From assembly GCA_965203195.1 (NCBI GenBank), contig OZ241860.1, positions 3,038,001 through 3,102,000 of the forward strand: a stretch of 64,000 bases of DNA, given 5' to 3'. The stretch comes from Bin87 sp965203195 (lineage in GTDB: Bacteria > Chloroflexota > Dehalococcoidia > Lucifugimonadales > UBA3495). The position numbers were made by a program, and so were the translations under genes. Under the pieces are notes generated by a model. That model was not told the origin of the DNA, made no database searches, and saw only the letters and a program-made list of their open reading frames with translations. Below are positions 50,447 to 59,445 of the stretch, one piece after another. Each line of letters opens with the position of its first letter. Within the stretch, counting starts at the first letter, position 1.

Positions 50447-50695
50447 CTATTCCATACTGACCGGTACCCGGAATACGGGCAACCCGTTCTCGTCGGGGCT
50501 GTGATTCACCAGCGCTTGCAGCGCCTGCTGGTGGCCGCGGCGTATTTCCTCCCGGAGTTCCTGTATCTGGCCGGTCAATTGGTCAACCTGGCTGTTGAGC
50601 TTCCAGATCCAGAACAGCCCGCCGCCGCCCAGCAACAGCAGCGACAGCGCCAGCCCGACGACGCTCACGATAGCGGTGATATTTGACGCGTCCAT
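50447..50695 (-). CDS. Small membrane-anchored coiled-coil protein
   Basis: 82 residues. One N-terminal membrane helix (about 7-31, IVSVVGLALSLLLLGGGGLF) is followed by a coiled-coil segment (LNSQVDQLTGQIQELREEIRRG) and a short tail. No family recognised. It has its own terminator. Confidence 0.6.
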   Translation of the reverse strand: MDASNITAIVSVVGLALSLLLLGGGGLFWIWKLNSQVDQLTGQIQELREEIRRGHQQALQALVNHSPDENGLPVFRVPVSME

Positions 50696-50764
50696 TTGAT
50701 GTCTCCGCGCCGGTGTTGGCCCGGCCTTGATAATGACGGCGGCCAGGCGGCGGCGCCGTCCGGT

Positions 50765-52222
50765 TCAGTTGCCCGGTTCGGGGTGCCGGCGCTGCCAGGT
50801 GGTGCCTTGCGGCCCGTCCTCCAGCGTCACGCCCAGTGTGGCCAGTTCGTCCCGGATGCGGTCGGCCTGGGCGAACTGGCGGGCGGAGCGCAGCCCGGAA
50901 CGGACGGACACCAGCAGGTCAATGAACGGCGCGGCGGCCAGATCGGCGTCTCCGGCGCTGGGTTCCGCAAAGGTGAGGCCGAGGATGCCGCCCAGTTCCC
51001 GCAGCGTATTCTGCCCGGCGGCGACGCTTTTGCCGGCGTTGCGGGCGCGGTTGATGTCCCGCGCCAGGTCAAAGAGGGCGGCCACAGCCTGGGGGGTATT
51101 GAGGTCATCGTCCATAGCGGCGGCGAACCGGGCGGCATAAGGGGCGGCGTCAACGGCCCTTTTCGCATCGCCATCGCCATCGCCATCGCCATCCCTATCC
51201 CTATCCCCGTGGTTGACTGCGCTGTCGGGGGCTGCGGAGTCGTGGTTGCCGGGGGCCAGGGCGTGGCGGATGCGCTCCAGGCTGCGTTCTGTGGCGGCGG
51301 CGCCTTCCGCGCTGTACGCCAGCGGGCTGCGGTAGTGGCTGCTCAAAAAATACAGCCGGATGGCGTCCGGGCTGTATTGCCGCAGGGCGTCGGTCACGGA
51401 CACCAGGTTGCCCAGGGATTTGCTCATCTTGTCCGCGCCCAGTTGCAGCAGGCCGTTGTGCATCCAGTAGCGGGCAAAGGGCTTGGCGCCGGTGTAGCAT
51501 TCGCTCTGGGCGATTTCGTTCTCATGATGGGGGAATACCAGATCCTGGCCGCCCCCGTGAATGTCCAGCTGGGCGCCCAGGTATTCCAGCGACATTGCGG
51601 TGCATTCAATGTGCCAGCCCGGACGCCCCGGCCCCCAAGGGCTTTCCCAGGCCGGTTCACCGGGTTTGGCGCCTTTCCAGAGGACGAAGTCCATAGGGTG
51701 TTCCTTGTTTTCGTCCACCTGGATGCGGGCGCCGGCGATCATACTGTCCAGGGTGCGGTGGCTGAGCTTGCCGTAGTCGTCCTTGCTGGCGACGCGGAAA
51801 TAGACATCGCCGGCGGCCGGGTAGGCGTGGCCGCGTTCAATCAGTGCGGCAATGGCGTCAATGATGCGGGGAATCTCCCGGGTGGCGCGGGGATAGACGG
51901 CGGCGCGCTTGATGTTGAGGGCGTCCATAGCGCGGAAATAGTCGCTGATGAACTCCTCCGCCAGCGCGTCCGCGGCTACGCCCGTTTCCTGGGCGCGGCG
52001 GATTATCTTGTCGTCAATGTCGGTGAAATTCTGGATGTGCCGGACTTCGTAGCCGCTGTGTTCCAGGTAGCGGCGCAGGGTGTCAAAAACCACATAGCTG
52101 AGGGCGTGGCCCACATGGGTGGCCGAGTACGGGGTGACGCCGCACACGTACATCTTGACCAGGTTGCCGTCGGCGGGGACGAATTCCTCGACCCGGCCGC
52201 TCAGGGTGCTGTAGAGTTTCAT
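50765..52222 (-). CDS. cysS: Cysteinyl-tRNA synthetase
   Basis: 485 residues, class I synthetase charging tRNA-Cys. VKMYVCGVTPYSATHVGHALSY holds the zinc Cys and the HIGH-like THVGH; FPHHENEIAQSE and DKMSKSLGN (KMSKS) follow. A low-complexity insert (DRDRDGDGDGDGD, about 340-352) encoded by 6-base repeats lies between the catalytic core and the C-terminal helical domain. ispF lies 24 bases upstream on the same strand, a pairing seen in many bacteria. Confidence 0.95.
   Translation of the reverse strand: MKLYSTLSGRVEEFVPADGNLVKMYVCGVTPYSATHVGHALSYVVFDTLRRYLEHSGYEVRHIQNFTDIDDKIIRRAQETGVAADALAEEFISDYFRAMDALNIKRAAVYPRATREIPRIIDAIAALIERGHAYPAAGDVYFRVASKDDYGKLSHRTLDSMIAGARIQVDENKEHPMDFVLWKGAKPGEPAWESPWGPGRPGWHIECTAMSLEYLGAQLDIHGGGQDLVFPHHENEIAQSECYTGAKPFARYWMHNGLLQLGADKMSKSLGNLVSVTDALRQYSPDAIRLYFLSSHYRSPLAYSAEGAAATERSLERIRHALAPGNHDSAAPDSAVNHGDRDRDGDGDGDGDAKRAVDAAPYAARFAAAMDDDLNTPQAVAALFDLARDINRARNAGKSVAAGQNTLRELGGILGLTFAEPSAGDADLAAAPFIDLLVSVRSGLRSARQFAQADRIRDELATLGVTLEDGPQGTTWQRRHPEPGN
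51165..51208 (-). repeat. Hexanucleotide microsatellite in cysS
   Basis: Repeats of GCCATC and then CCTATC (plus-strand notation) encode alternating Asp-Gly and Asp-Arg. Length changes in multiples of six keep the frame. Confidence 0.75.
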
Positions 52223-52246
52223 AGGGTTTTCGCCGCAGGCTGGGGT

Positions 52247-52741
52247 TCAAGGGCGGGACAGCAGGGCCACGGCGGTGGCGGCGATGCCCTCGGCGCGCCC
52301 GGTGAAGCCCAGATAGTCGGTGGTGGTAGCCTTGACGCTGACCCGGTCGGGGTCGATGGACAGGGCGGCGGCCAGGTTGGCGCGCATCGCCGGAATATGT
52401 GGCGACAGGCGGGGCCGCTGCGCCAGCATTGTAGCATCTATGTTGACAATAAACCAACCGCCGGCGGCGATGACCCTGGCCGTGCGTTCCAGCAGAAGCA
52501 GGCTGCTGACGCCGGCCAGCGCCGGGTCGCCGGGGGGGAAATGCGTTCCGATGTCGCCGGCGCCGGCAGCGCCCAGCAGGGCGTCAATGACCGCGTGGCT
52601 CAAAACATCGCCGTCGCTGTGGCCGGCCAGCCCCCGGGGGTGGGGGATGGTGGCGCCGCCGAGGATGAGGAGGCGGTCGCCGGCGTGGGCGTGGGCGTCG
52701 GTTCCGGTTCCGATGCGGTACGCGGGCAAGGGCGCGGGCAC
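52247..52741 (-). CDS. ispF: 2-C-methyl-D-erythritol 2,4-cyclodiphosphate synthase
   Basis: 164 residues, full length. RIGTGTDAHAHAGDRLLILGG, HSDGDVLSHAVIDALLGAAGAGDIG, HFPPGD and VKATTTDYLGFTGRAEGIAATAV are IspF signatures of the MEP isoprenoid pathway, with zinc ligands Asp-x-His near the start. The open frame runs on to 53041, but the GTG at 52739-52741, just below the stop of the next gene, is the likeliest start; it has no strong ribosome-binding site. Confidence 0.92.
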   Translation of the reverse strand: MPAPLPAYRIGTGTDAHAHAGDRLLILGGATIPHPRGLAGHSDGDVLSHAVIDALLGAAGAGDIGTHFPPGDPALAGVSSLLLLERTARVIAAGGWFIVNIDATMLAQRPRLSPHIPAMRANLAAALSIDPDRVSVKATTTDYLGFTGRAEGIAATAVALLSRP

Positions 52742-52749
52742 GGACGGGG

Positions 52750-53190
52750 CTAATCCTTTTCCGCAGCGTGCAGGGCGCGGTGGGCCAGTTCCAGTTCGCG
52801 GAGGGCGCGGCTGTAGATGATGATGGGGGCGCAGGCGACCGCGGCGGCGAAAAGGAACATCAGGACGGACACGACAACGCCCAGCAGCGCGCCGCCGCTG
52901 TCCTGAACGGCGACCTGGTGGTGGAAGGCGGCGGCGCGCGCGCCTACCGCCTCGGGCAGGGGCAGGCCGGTGGCGGCCGCAATCAGCATCAGCGTGGGCA
53001 GCAGGCTGACCACGGCGATGAGCAGCCAGACCACTTCCCAAAGCAGGAACCGGTTGCGCTCGGAGTCAACCTGCTCCCGCAGGCGCTCCAGGCGCGCGGG
53101 CGCCACGGTCATATTCAATCGGTCGGCGTTCACCCGCAGGAAATGGGCGTATTCCCGGTAACGGCTGCGCTCGGCCCGGTCGGCAACCAT
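52750..53190 (-). CDS. Hypothetical protein with two membrane segments
   Basis: 146 residues. A charged helical N-terminus (YREYAHFLRVNADRLNM, ARLERLREQVDSERNRF), a first membrane segment (about 49-72), a loop, a second segment (about 100-124) and a cytoplasmic tail (RALRELELAHRALHAAEKD). GGAGG lies about nine bases before the ATG. It ends nine bases before ispF. No family recognised. Confidence 0.65.
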   Translation of the reverse strand: MVADRAERSRYREYAHFLRVNADRLNMTVAPARLERLREQVDSERNRFLLWEVVWLLIAVVSLLPTLMLIAAATGLPLPEAVGARAAAFHHQVAVQDSGGALLGVVVSVLMFLFAAAVACAPIIIYSRALRELELAHRALHAAEKD

Positions 53191-53443
53191 CTGAAACCTC
53201 CGTGATTATGGACACAATCCAGCGGCAAGTATGATATACCCGCCGGCGATTTAACGCTATCGGCGGCATGGGTATTTTAAACCGACTTGCGGAACGCAGG
53301 CCAACCTGCCTTATGCTATCATACCACACTAGGGCAACGGGGCTACGAAATCGGGGCACAACCGCCGGGCCGCTTTCGGGGCCGGCAAGGGCCCGGCGGG
53401 TCCGGTTGACCCCGGAATTGAGCCGGAACGGAGATGGAACGGA

Positions 53444-53917
53444 ATGGGGGCGTACACCAGTGAGCAAATGCTGGCCCGCCTGCTGGCGCTGGCGTTGGGC
53501 ATGGCCGGTGGACTCTGCCAGACGGTATGGTCTCAGGTGGTGGGGATGAGGTGCGGCTCCACCCAGGTGGGCGAGTATGTGTTTCACACGGAATGCCTGG
53601 CCTGGACGGAGCTGTTTCTGCGATTTCCGCAAGGCGTGTCCGGGGAGATGACCAGCCTTACGCTGGCGGGGGCAATTGCCGGATTTGCGGCGGCGGGCGC
53701 CGGTATGTGGCGCCCGCGCTGGGGGGCGCTGCTGTTTCTGGCGCTGGCGGCGCTCAACCTGGCCCTGGCGGCGGGGGCCGCGCTGACGGAAACCCAGCGG
53801 GACATCGCCCTGGCGCTGGGGGCGCTGGCGGTAGCGGCGCCGGCCGTCAGCGGCGGCCTGCTCTGGCGCTGGGGCGAGTACCGGGCGCCAACCAGGCGCG
53901 CCACCGCTGCCGGCTGA
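53444..53917 (+). CDS. Hypothetical four-helix membrane protein
   Basis: 157 residues with about four hydrophobic helices (9-30, 65-85, 92-112, 117-140) and a short loop containing CGSTQVGEYVFHTECLAW between the first two, whose two cysteines could pair outside the cell. GGAATGG stands before the ATG. It is divergent from the 52750-53190 gene across 253 gene-free bases. No family recognised. Confidence 0.6.
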   Translation: MGAYTSEQMLARLLALALGMAGGLCQTVWSQVVGMRCGSTQVGEYVFHTECLAWTELFLRFPQGVSGEMTSLTLAGAIAGFAAAGAGMWRPRWGALLFLALAALNLALAAGAALTETQRDIALALGALAVAAPAVSGGLLWRWGEYRAPTRRATAAG

Positions 53918-54009
53918 TTGATTGCTCGCCCGTTGCCGCCGGCGGCGGGCCACGTACCGGACTGGCGCCGGCCGGCTGTGCGCCAGGCTAATGTTGATGG
54001 TGACCGCAG

Positions 54010-55344
54010 ATGCCTGCTTACCCGGAACGAAACAGTCAAAATGATGATGGCGCGGCCCCGGAAAGCGCCGCCCCGGAAAAGGCTAAATCGCTGGGGCCCA
54101 TCAGCGAGGAGCAGCTGGCGCGGCTCTGGCAGCGGCGTGCCGCCCGCAGCCAGGCCCTACGCACCGAAGGCGGACAGCGGGTGCTGGTGCTGTATCCGGG
54201 GCGGCCCGGCGTTACGGCGGGGCCGGATTTTCGCAACGCCCTGCTGGCCGTGGACGGGCAGGGGCTGGTGCAAGGGGATGTGGAAATACACCTGCGGCAG
54301 CAGGACTGGCAGGCCCACGGCCATCATCGCGACCCCAACTATAACGGGGTGGCGCTGCATATTGCCCTGCAACCCGGCGGCGCGCCGGCTCGCACCAGGG
54401 GCGGGGCAACGCCGCCCGTGGTCAATCCGGGCAGCCTGCTGGATGAAACAACCGGCCCAGACGAAACCGGCCGGGACGAAACCGAAGCGAAGGATGACGC
54501 CGCCGCCGCTGACGAAACCCGCGCCCGTCTCTGGCGGATGCTGGCGCAATGCGGTTACCGGCGGCCGGGCAGCCGGGAACAGATGGCGGCGCTGCTGAAC
54601 CGGGCCGGGGACGAAAGATTTTTGTCGCACAGCCGGCGTTTCCAGACGCTGCTGGCGGCGCAATCGGCCGGGCAGACCCTTTGGGAAGCGATTTGCGAAG
54701 GGCTGGGCTACCGGCACAACCGGCATCCCTTTTTACGGCTGGCGGCGGCCGCGCCCATTGACGACCTGATGGCCATCGCCCGCCGGCTGCCGGCAGAGCG
54801 GCGCGCCGAGGCGCTGACCGCCCATCTGCTGCGGCTGTCCGGGCTGGGCGAGGACGGGCCGGCGGCCCTGGACCGGCGGGAATGGCGGCTGTTCCGGGTG
54901 CGTCCGTCCAATCACCCGCGCCGGCGCATTGCCGGGGCGGGCGCGCTGGCAGCGCGCTATGCCGACGCCGGACTGGTCGCCGGGCTGGAACGGGCGAGCT
55001 CCACCGGCAAGCCGGCGCGGCTTGCGGAAGCCCTGACGGTCAAAAGCGACGACGGCGGCCCGGCTCCGGTGGGCGCCGGACGGGCCCGGGACATTGCCGT
55101 CAACGCCGCGCTGCCTTTCCGGCACGCCCGGCGGACGATGGAGGGCGACGCGGCGGGGGCGGCGGCAACGCTGGAAGTGTACCGGCGCTGCGGCCCGCTG
55201 ACGGACAACGAAATCACCCGGGAGCTGGCGGCAACCTTGCAGGAACCGGCGTGGGGCCGCGTTGCCGACAATGCCCGGCGGCAGCAGGGGCTGATCCACC
55301 TGCAACGCCTGCTGGCCGGCGCCGGGCCGGCGCCGATTATTTGA
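54010..55344 (+). CDS. DUF2851 family protein
   Basis: 444 residues. After a Glu/Ala/Pro-rich leader, ISEEQLARLWQRRAARSQAL, VLYPGRPGVTAGPDFRNALL, GDVEIHLRQQDWQAHGHHRDPNYNGVALHI and RPSNHPRRRIAGAGALAARY are the recognisable DUF2851 blocks. The GDVEIH ... HHRDPNYNGVALHI pattern suggests a nuclease-like metal site, but the family function is unknown. An Asp/Glu/Thr-rich insert lies near 150-170. Its stop overlaps that of the convergent cupin gene by eight bases. Confidence 0.85.
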   Translation: MPAYPERNSQNDDGAAPESAAPEKAKSLGPISEEQLARLWQRRAARSQALRTEGGQRVLVLYPGRPGVTAGPDFRNALLAVDGQGLVQGDVEIHLRQQDWQAHGHHRDPNYNGVALHIALQPGGAPARTRGGATPPVVNPGSLLDETTGPDETGRDETEAKDDAAAADETRARLWRMLAQCGYRRPGSREQMAALLNRAGDERFLSHSRRFQTLLAAQSAGQTLWEAICEGLGYRHNRHPFLRLAAAAPIDDLMAIARRLPAERRAEALTAHLLRLSGLGEDGPAALDRREWRLFRVRPSNHPRRRIAGAGALAARYADAGLVAGLERASSTGKPARLAEALTVKSDDGGPAPVGAGRARDIAVNAALPFRHARRTMEGDAAGAAATLEVYRRCGPLTDNEITRELAATLQEPAWGRVADNARRQQGLIHLQRLLAGAGPAPII

Positions 55345-55669
55345 GGGGTATCGCCAGCGAAACACGGGGTTCCTCGCCGGTGTTGCGGATGATGTGGCCG
55401 TGTCCGGTCAGATCCGCGGCCACCAGCACATCGCCGGGGTTGAAGCGGCGTTTTTCGCCGTTGGCGACCTCAATCTCCGCGCCGCCGGACAGAAAGACCA
55501 CATACTGGTGGCGCGGCGCCGTGTGGTAATCCTGCCACCAGCCGGGCGGACGCTGGCCCACGGCAATGTCGCCGGGGCCGACGTTGTTGGCGATGGCGGC
55601 GAATTCGTCGGGCGTCAGTTCCTGGAAGTGGGATTCGCCGTCAGCGCCGGCGTAGATGCGGGTAATCAT
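55337..55669 (-). CDS. Cupin protein, third of three in tandem
   Basis: 110 residues. Single cupin barrel: PRHQYVVFLSGGAEIEVANGEKRRFNPGDVLVAADLTGHGHIIRN. It opens RIYAGADGESHFQELTPDEFAAI, shared with its two upstream paralogues. Metal ligands are partly replaced (one His in GHGH retained). Function unknown. Confidence 0.82.
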   Translation of the reverse strand: MITRIYAGADGESHFQELTPDEFAAIANNVGPGDIAVGQRPPGWWQDYHTAPRHQYVVFLSGGAEIEVANGEKRRFNPGDVLVAADLTGHGHIIRNTGEEPRVSLAIPLK

Positions 55670-55706
55670 AGGCGCAGCCTCTTTTGCCTTTTGCCGTTGG
55701 GCGCGT

Positions 55707-56051
55707 CTAGCCGTCGGCCAGCGGCACGGCCAGGGACACGCGGAAGTCGTCGCCGATGCTGCGGGCGATGTGGCCGTGTCCGGTCAGATCCTCGGCCACC
55801 AGCACATCGCCGGGGAACATTCGGACTTTGCTGCCGTCGGCCACCTCGAACTCGGCGATGCCGTTGAGGTTGACGACATACTGGCGGCGGGGCGCGTTGT
55901 GGTAGTCGGAGAAGCTGGGGGATTCCCGGCGGTTGACGATGATGTCGCCGGGGCCGACGTTGTTGGCGATGTCGGCGAACTGGTCGGGGGTAAGGTTCTC
56001 AAAGTGGCTTTCGCCGTCGCTGCCGGCATAGACGCGGACAATCTGTCCCAT
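55707..56051 (-). CDS. Cupin protein, second of three in tandem
   Basis: 114 residues, closest to the 55337 copy: VRVYAGSDGESHFENLTPDQFADIANNVGPGDI and PRRQYVVNLNGIAEFEVADGSKVRMFPGDVLVAEDLTGHGHIARS. Gaps of 34-37 bases separate the three genes, which probably form one transcript. Confidence 0.82.
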   Translation of the reverse strand: MGQIVRVYAGSDGESHFENLTPDQFADIANNVGPGDIIVNRRESPSFSDYHNAPRRQYVVNLNGIAEFEVADGSKVRMFPGDVLVAEDLTGHGHIARSIGDDFRVSLAVPLADG

Positions 56052-56085
56052 AAGGTAGCCTCCTGTGTGGCGGGCCGGGGTTGGT

Positions 56086-56424
56086 TTATTCAGCCAGGGG
56101 GATGACGGCGGTAAGGCTGGGAACGTCGCCCACGACGCGGGTGGTGTGGCCCTGCCCGGTGGTGTCCTCCACCAGGCGGGCGTCGCCGGGGCCGTACCGG
56201 AAGGTGGCGCCGCTGCCCAGGCCGATTTCGATTTCGCCGCGCAGGGAGATGATGTACTGCCGCCGCGGCGCCGGATGCCAGTCAATGAAGTGCCCTGGCG
56301 GCCACTCCCGGAACATAATGGACCGGGCGGCCTGGGCATCGCCCAGCTCGGGATGGTCGGCCAAGCCAGTCTGCTCAATGTGAGACTGGCCGTCGTCGCC
56401 GGTATAGAGGCGGTAAATTGCCAT
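56086..56424 (-). CDS. Cupin protein, first of three in tandem
   Basis: 112 residues, the most divergent copy: YRLYTGDDGQSHIEQTGLAD, FIDWHPAPRRQYIISLRGEIEIGLGSGATFRYGPGDARLVEDTTGQGHTTRV. Shared opening (YTGDDGQSH) and barrel show common descent with the two copies downstream. The ATG at 56424 is taken over a longer open frame. Confidence 0.82.
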   Translation of the reverse strand: MAIYRLYTGDDGQSHIEQTGLADHPELGDAQAARSIMFREWPPGHFIDWHPAPRRQYIISLRGEIEIGLGSGATFRYGPGDARLVEDTTGQGHTTRVVGDVPSLTAVIPLAE

Positions 56425-56563
56425 CGTTGCACCTGCGCGCTGCGCTGCGTTTCCGGGGGCGGGCGGGTTGCGCCCGCAGTCAATAGGCCGCATATTACCG
56501 CCCCCGGCCGCTGATGGCAACCTTTGACGCATCTTGCCGGCGACGCATCCTGGCGGAGGGGCC

Positions 56564-58549
56564 TTACCGGATGTCCCGCAGGGTGTGGGTCAAATCGCCA
56601 AAGGGGTCATCGTTTTGCAGCCGGCGGCGGGCGTCGGCGTCGTCTTTGAGATACCAGTCAAACCAGGCGCGGGCGTACCAGTCGCGGATGAGGTGCGGCA
56701 GATACACGGGGCCGGCGCCGGGGACATCGGCCCAGTCCAGCTGGTAGTAGGGTTCGCCTGGAGCGCCGGGCGGGCCGTAGGCGGCGTCGCCGGTGGGCTT
56801 GCGGAAGCGCGTGGGCGACTGGCCGAAGGGGAGGTCGCCGCGCTGGTAGGCCGGCCAAGGGAAGTTGCGGCCCAGATCGTCCACGATGATGCTGTGGTCG
56901 GCGTCGCGGACAATGGCAAGGATGCGGTCTCCGGTGGCGCGCCGGTAGGCGGAGAGGGCAACGGGCTGCGGGTTTTCTATGCGCTCCGGCGTGGCCCGCT
57001 CCGGCTCCAGCGGAAAAACCAGGGCGGGGTCGCCGCCGGCCGCCGCCAGCGCGTTCTGGAACAGGCCCACGAATATGAACTGCACGAAGTCGTCCTCGTC
57101 GCCGATCATATTAAGGACGGGCTGGCGGCTGCCCACCGGGAGGCCGTCGCCGGTTGTGCCGGCGCCATACATTTCCTCCGGCGTCCAGGTGAAGGGCGGC
57201 GCGTTGTTAATGCCGAGGGCAGCGCTGACGCCGGGCAGGTGGTTGGCGCCCAGCTGGGCGGTCATAGAACCCAGGGAATGGCCGGAGAGGCCGGCGCGGC
57301 GGCCATCAACCCGGCCGGCCAGCCGTCCGCAGAGTTCGCCGGCGGCGGTGACAGCGCCCATAGCGTTGAGGGCGGCGCGGCAGGTCGGCGCGTCCTCGCC
57401 CAGCAGCCGGACGGTATGCAGGGTGAGGCCGACATCGGCCACGCGCTGGCGGAACAGGTTGCGCATCATCGTGGTGGCGCGCGCCACGCCGCCGGGAACG
57501 GGCGTGACGGCAGCAGGGTCAAAGTTGGCGATGGCCTCAAACCCACCGGAAAGATCCACGCCGAACAGCAGCCGGTAGAAGGAAGGAACCACCTTGGATT
57601 CGCCGTTCAGAACCGCGTAGGCATCCTGCACTTCGGCCGGCGATGCGCTGGCGGCAAAGGGCGAGGCGGGGTCGTGAAATACCTGGGGCAGGCTGCCGTC
57701 GGATATGAAAGTGGGGGCGGCCACGATGTAGCCGTGGGAGGCCAGGAACTCGGCGTAGGTGCGCCACATCGCGTGGTTGCCGCCCAGTCCGTGGGCGACG
57801 ACGATGACGGGAAACTCGCCGTCGGCGGGTTCGGCGTCCAGCCAAGCGTTTTGGGGGGCGTCCAGGCTGCGGCGGTTGATGTCGGCGATTACGGCGGCCT
57901 GCTGGTCAGGGCCGGCCGCCGCCAGCAGGTTGTCGCCGGTGGTATAAGTGAATTGAGGGTTGACGCCGTAACTGCCGCCGGTGGCGGCCAGCATCGCCTC
58001 GTCCTGGAAAAAGAAGTCCAGGAAGTTGGCGCGCCGTTGGCCCCCGTTGGCCGGGTAGGGGGAACGGATGCCGTCCAGCCGGCCGGCGGCGGTATCCGGC
58101 CGGGCGGGATACCAGAGCTGGAAAACCACGGTGCGCGTCTGACCGGAGGCTTCAATGCGGCGCAGGGTTTCCCGGTAGCGGTCGCTGGCGTAGGCGGTGT
58201 TCCAGGGGTCAAAACGCTGCCGGTTGTCCACGGCAAAGGAGGTAACCGTGCCTACGGCGTACTCGCCATAGGCGGCCTCCGGCGGGAAGGCGTCCAAGGC
58301 GTGGGGGTTGTCCAGCCGGGGCGGATTGGTCATATTGGGTGGTTCCGATTGTGCCGGCGGCGCGGCGGCTGCCGTGGGGGACGCCGACGGGTCTGCGGCC
58401 GGGTTTGCGGACGGAGCGGCGGTAGGCGGCGGCGGTTCAGTAAGCGGGGCGGCGGCCGGCGCGCCGGCCGGCGATGCGGTGCAGGCGATGGCAACGACGG
58501 CGAGAATGAACAGCAGGGAAAGGGCCATCAGGGCGGCGGGCTTGGTCAA
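56564..58549 (-). CDS. Secreted alpha/beta-hydrolase lipoprotein (PAF-acetylhydrolase-like)
   Basis: 661 residues. A signal peptide ends in a lipobox (VVAIAC, Cys23), then a Pro/Ala-rich spacer to about 70. The hydrolase domain has VVVAHGLGGNHAMWRTYAEFLASHGY (oxyanion loop), GLSGHSLGSMTA (nucleophile Ser), NMIGDEDDFV (possible Asp) and DADHSIIVDD (His). Closest to platelet-activating-factor acetylhydrolase-like esterases; substrate unknown. It starts at a TTG (58547-58549) with GGAGG eight bases upstream. Confidence 0.8.
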   Translation of the reverse strand: MTKPAALMALSLLFILAVVAIACTASPAGAPAAAPLTEPPPPTAAPSANPAADPSASPTAAAAPPAQSEPPNMTNPPRLDNPHALDAFPPEAAYGEYAVGTVTSFAVDNRQRFDPWNTAYASDRYRETLRRIEASGQTRTVVFQLWYPARPDTAAGRLDGIRSPYPANGGQRRANFLDFFFQDEAMLAATGGSYGVNPQFTYTTGDNLLAAAGPDQQAAVIADINRRSLDAPQNAWLDAEPADGEFPVIVVAHGLGGNHAMWRTYAEFLASHGYIVAAPTFISDGSLPQVFHDPASPFAASASPAEVQDAYAVLNGESKVVPSFYRLLFGVDLSGGFEAIANFDPAAVTPVPGGVARATTMMRNLFRQRVADVGLTLHTVRLLGEDAPTCRAALNAMGAVTAAGELCGRLAGRVDGRRAGLSGHSLGSMTAQLGANHLPGVSAALGINNAPPFTWTPEEMYGAGTTGDGLPVGSRQPVLNMIGDEDDFVQFIFVGLFQNALAAAGGDPALVFPLEPERATPERIENPQPVALSAYRRATGDRILAIVRDADHSIIVDDLGRNFPWPAYQRGDLPFGQSPTRFRKPTGDAAYGPPGAPGEPYYQLDWADVPGAGPVYLPHLIRDWYARAWFDWYLKDDADARRRLQNDDPFGDLTHTLRDIR

Positions 58550-58619
58550 TTAAGATTCCTCCTTCCAAATAAGGGGCTTGTCCCATCATCTTACACTATC
58601 GGATGCGGCCATATTCGCC

Positions 58620-58645
58620 GTCCGGCCGGCAAAAGCCGGCCGGAC
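58620..58645. terminator. Strong hairpin between hydrolase and M50-like genes
   Basis: GTCCGGCCGGC, loop AAAA, GCCGGCCGGAC: an 11-bp perfect stem without a T-run on either strand. It lies 38 bases below the minus-strand gene at 58683, so it may end that transcript. Confidence 0.5.
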
Positions 58646-58682
58646 GAAAACAGACGCGGGGCAATGACGGCTCGTAAATTGA

Positions 58683-59432
58683 CTACATACCCCAAAGCCC
58701 GGCCAGGGAACGGGCGAAGGCGGCTAAACCGGATGCCAGACCGGACAGCAGGCCGGCGGCGGTTTGTGCGGCGGCGATGATGCGGGCGGGCAGTTCGCCC
58801 GGCGCGCCGGCGGACGGCATCCAGTCCAAAATGCCGGCGGCGGACGCCGGAGCCGACCAGTCCGGGCTGGCCAGCAGGTAGATAACATACCCCGTGCCGA
58901 TGACGACCAGGGCGCGCCACAGCGTCCAGCCCCACAGGTGGAAGCGGTAATTCTGCGCCAGCAGCCATACCGGGGCCGCCACCAGCCAGCAGGGCAGGGT
59001 AAAGACGCCGAAGGGCTGGCGGAATACATTCTCCATATCCTGTGGGCTGGGCAGGGCGTGGTAGGTGGCGTTGGCGGTAATCCAGGCAACCGGCAGCAGC
59101 AGCCCGGCTTGCCACAGGGCAATGTGGCCGTCGCGCAGGAAGTGCCAGCCCAGGGCCAGGGCGCCCATCCAGATGGCGGCGCCCATCAGCAGGGGCGCGA
59201 TGCCAATGAACAGGTGACGCGCCGCGCCGGGCGGCCCCTGGTGCCGGACATAGCCGGCGAAGGTGGGATCATCACGGACGATGTAGCGCACCTCCAGCAC
59301 GCGGTGTCCCACAAGGTAGCAGGCCAGCTGGTGGGCCAGTTCGTGACAGAAGGAGCCGGGTATGGTGATGTAGTGCATCACCAGGCCGGCCGTCCAAATG
59401 ATGCGGCGGATGGCGTAGAAAGGAGCCAGCAT
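58683..59432 (-). CDS. M50-like integral membrane metalloprotease
   Basis: 249 residues. The zinc motif HELAH sits at about 30 in SFCHELAHQLACYLVGH, within the first of about four membrane segments, followed by segments near 75-100, 105-122 and 140-180. Similar to DUF3267/M50 site-2-protease-like proteins. The second zinc ligand motif (NxxPxxxLDG) is not visible, so it may not be an active protease. It follows the CoA-transferase by 13 bases. Confidence 0.72.
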   Translation of the reverse strand: MLAPFYAIRRIIWTAGLVMHYITIPGSFCHELAHQLACYLVGHRVLEVRYIVRDDPTFAGYVRHQGPPGAARHLFIGIAPLLMGAAIWMGALALGWHFLRDGHIALWQAGLLLPVAWITANATYHALPSPQDMENVFRQPFGVFTLPCWLVAAPVWLLAQNYRFHLWGWTLWRALVVIGTGYVIYLLASPDWSAPASAAGILDWMPSAGAPGELPARIIAAAQTAAGLLSGLASGLAAFARSLAGLWGM

Positions 59433-59445
59433 TATTGTTCCGGCG

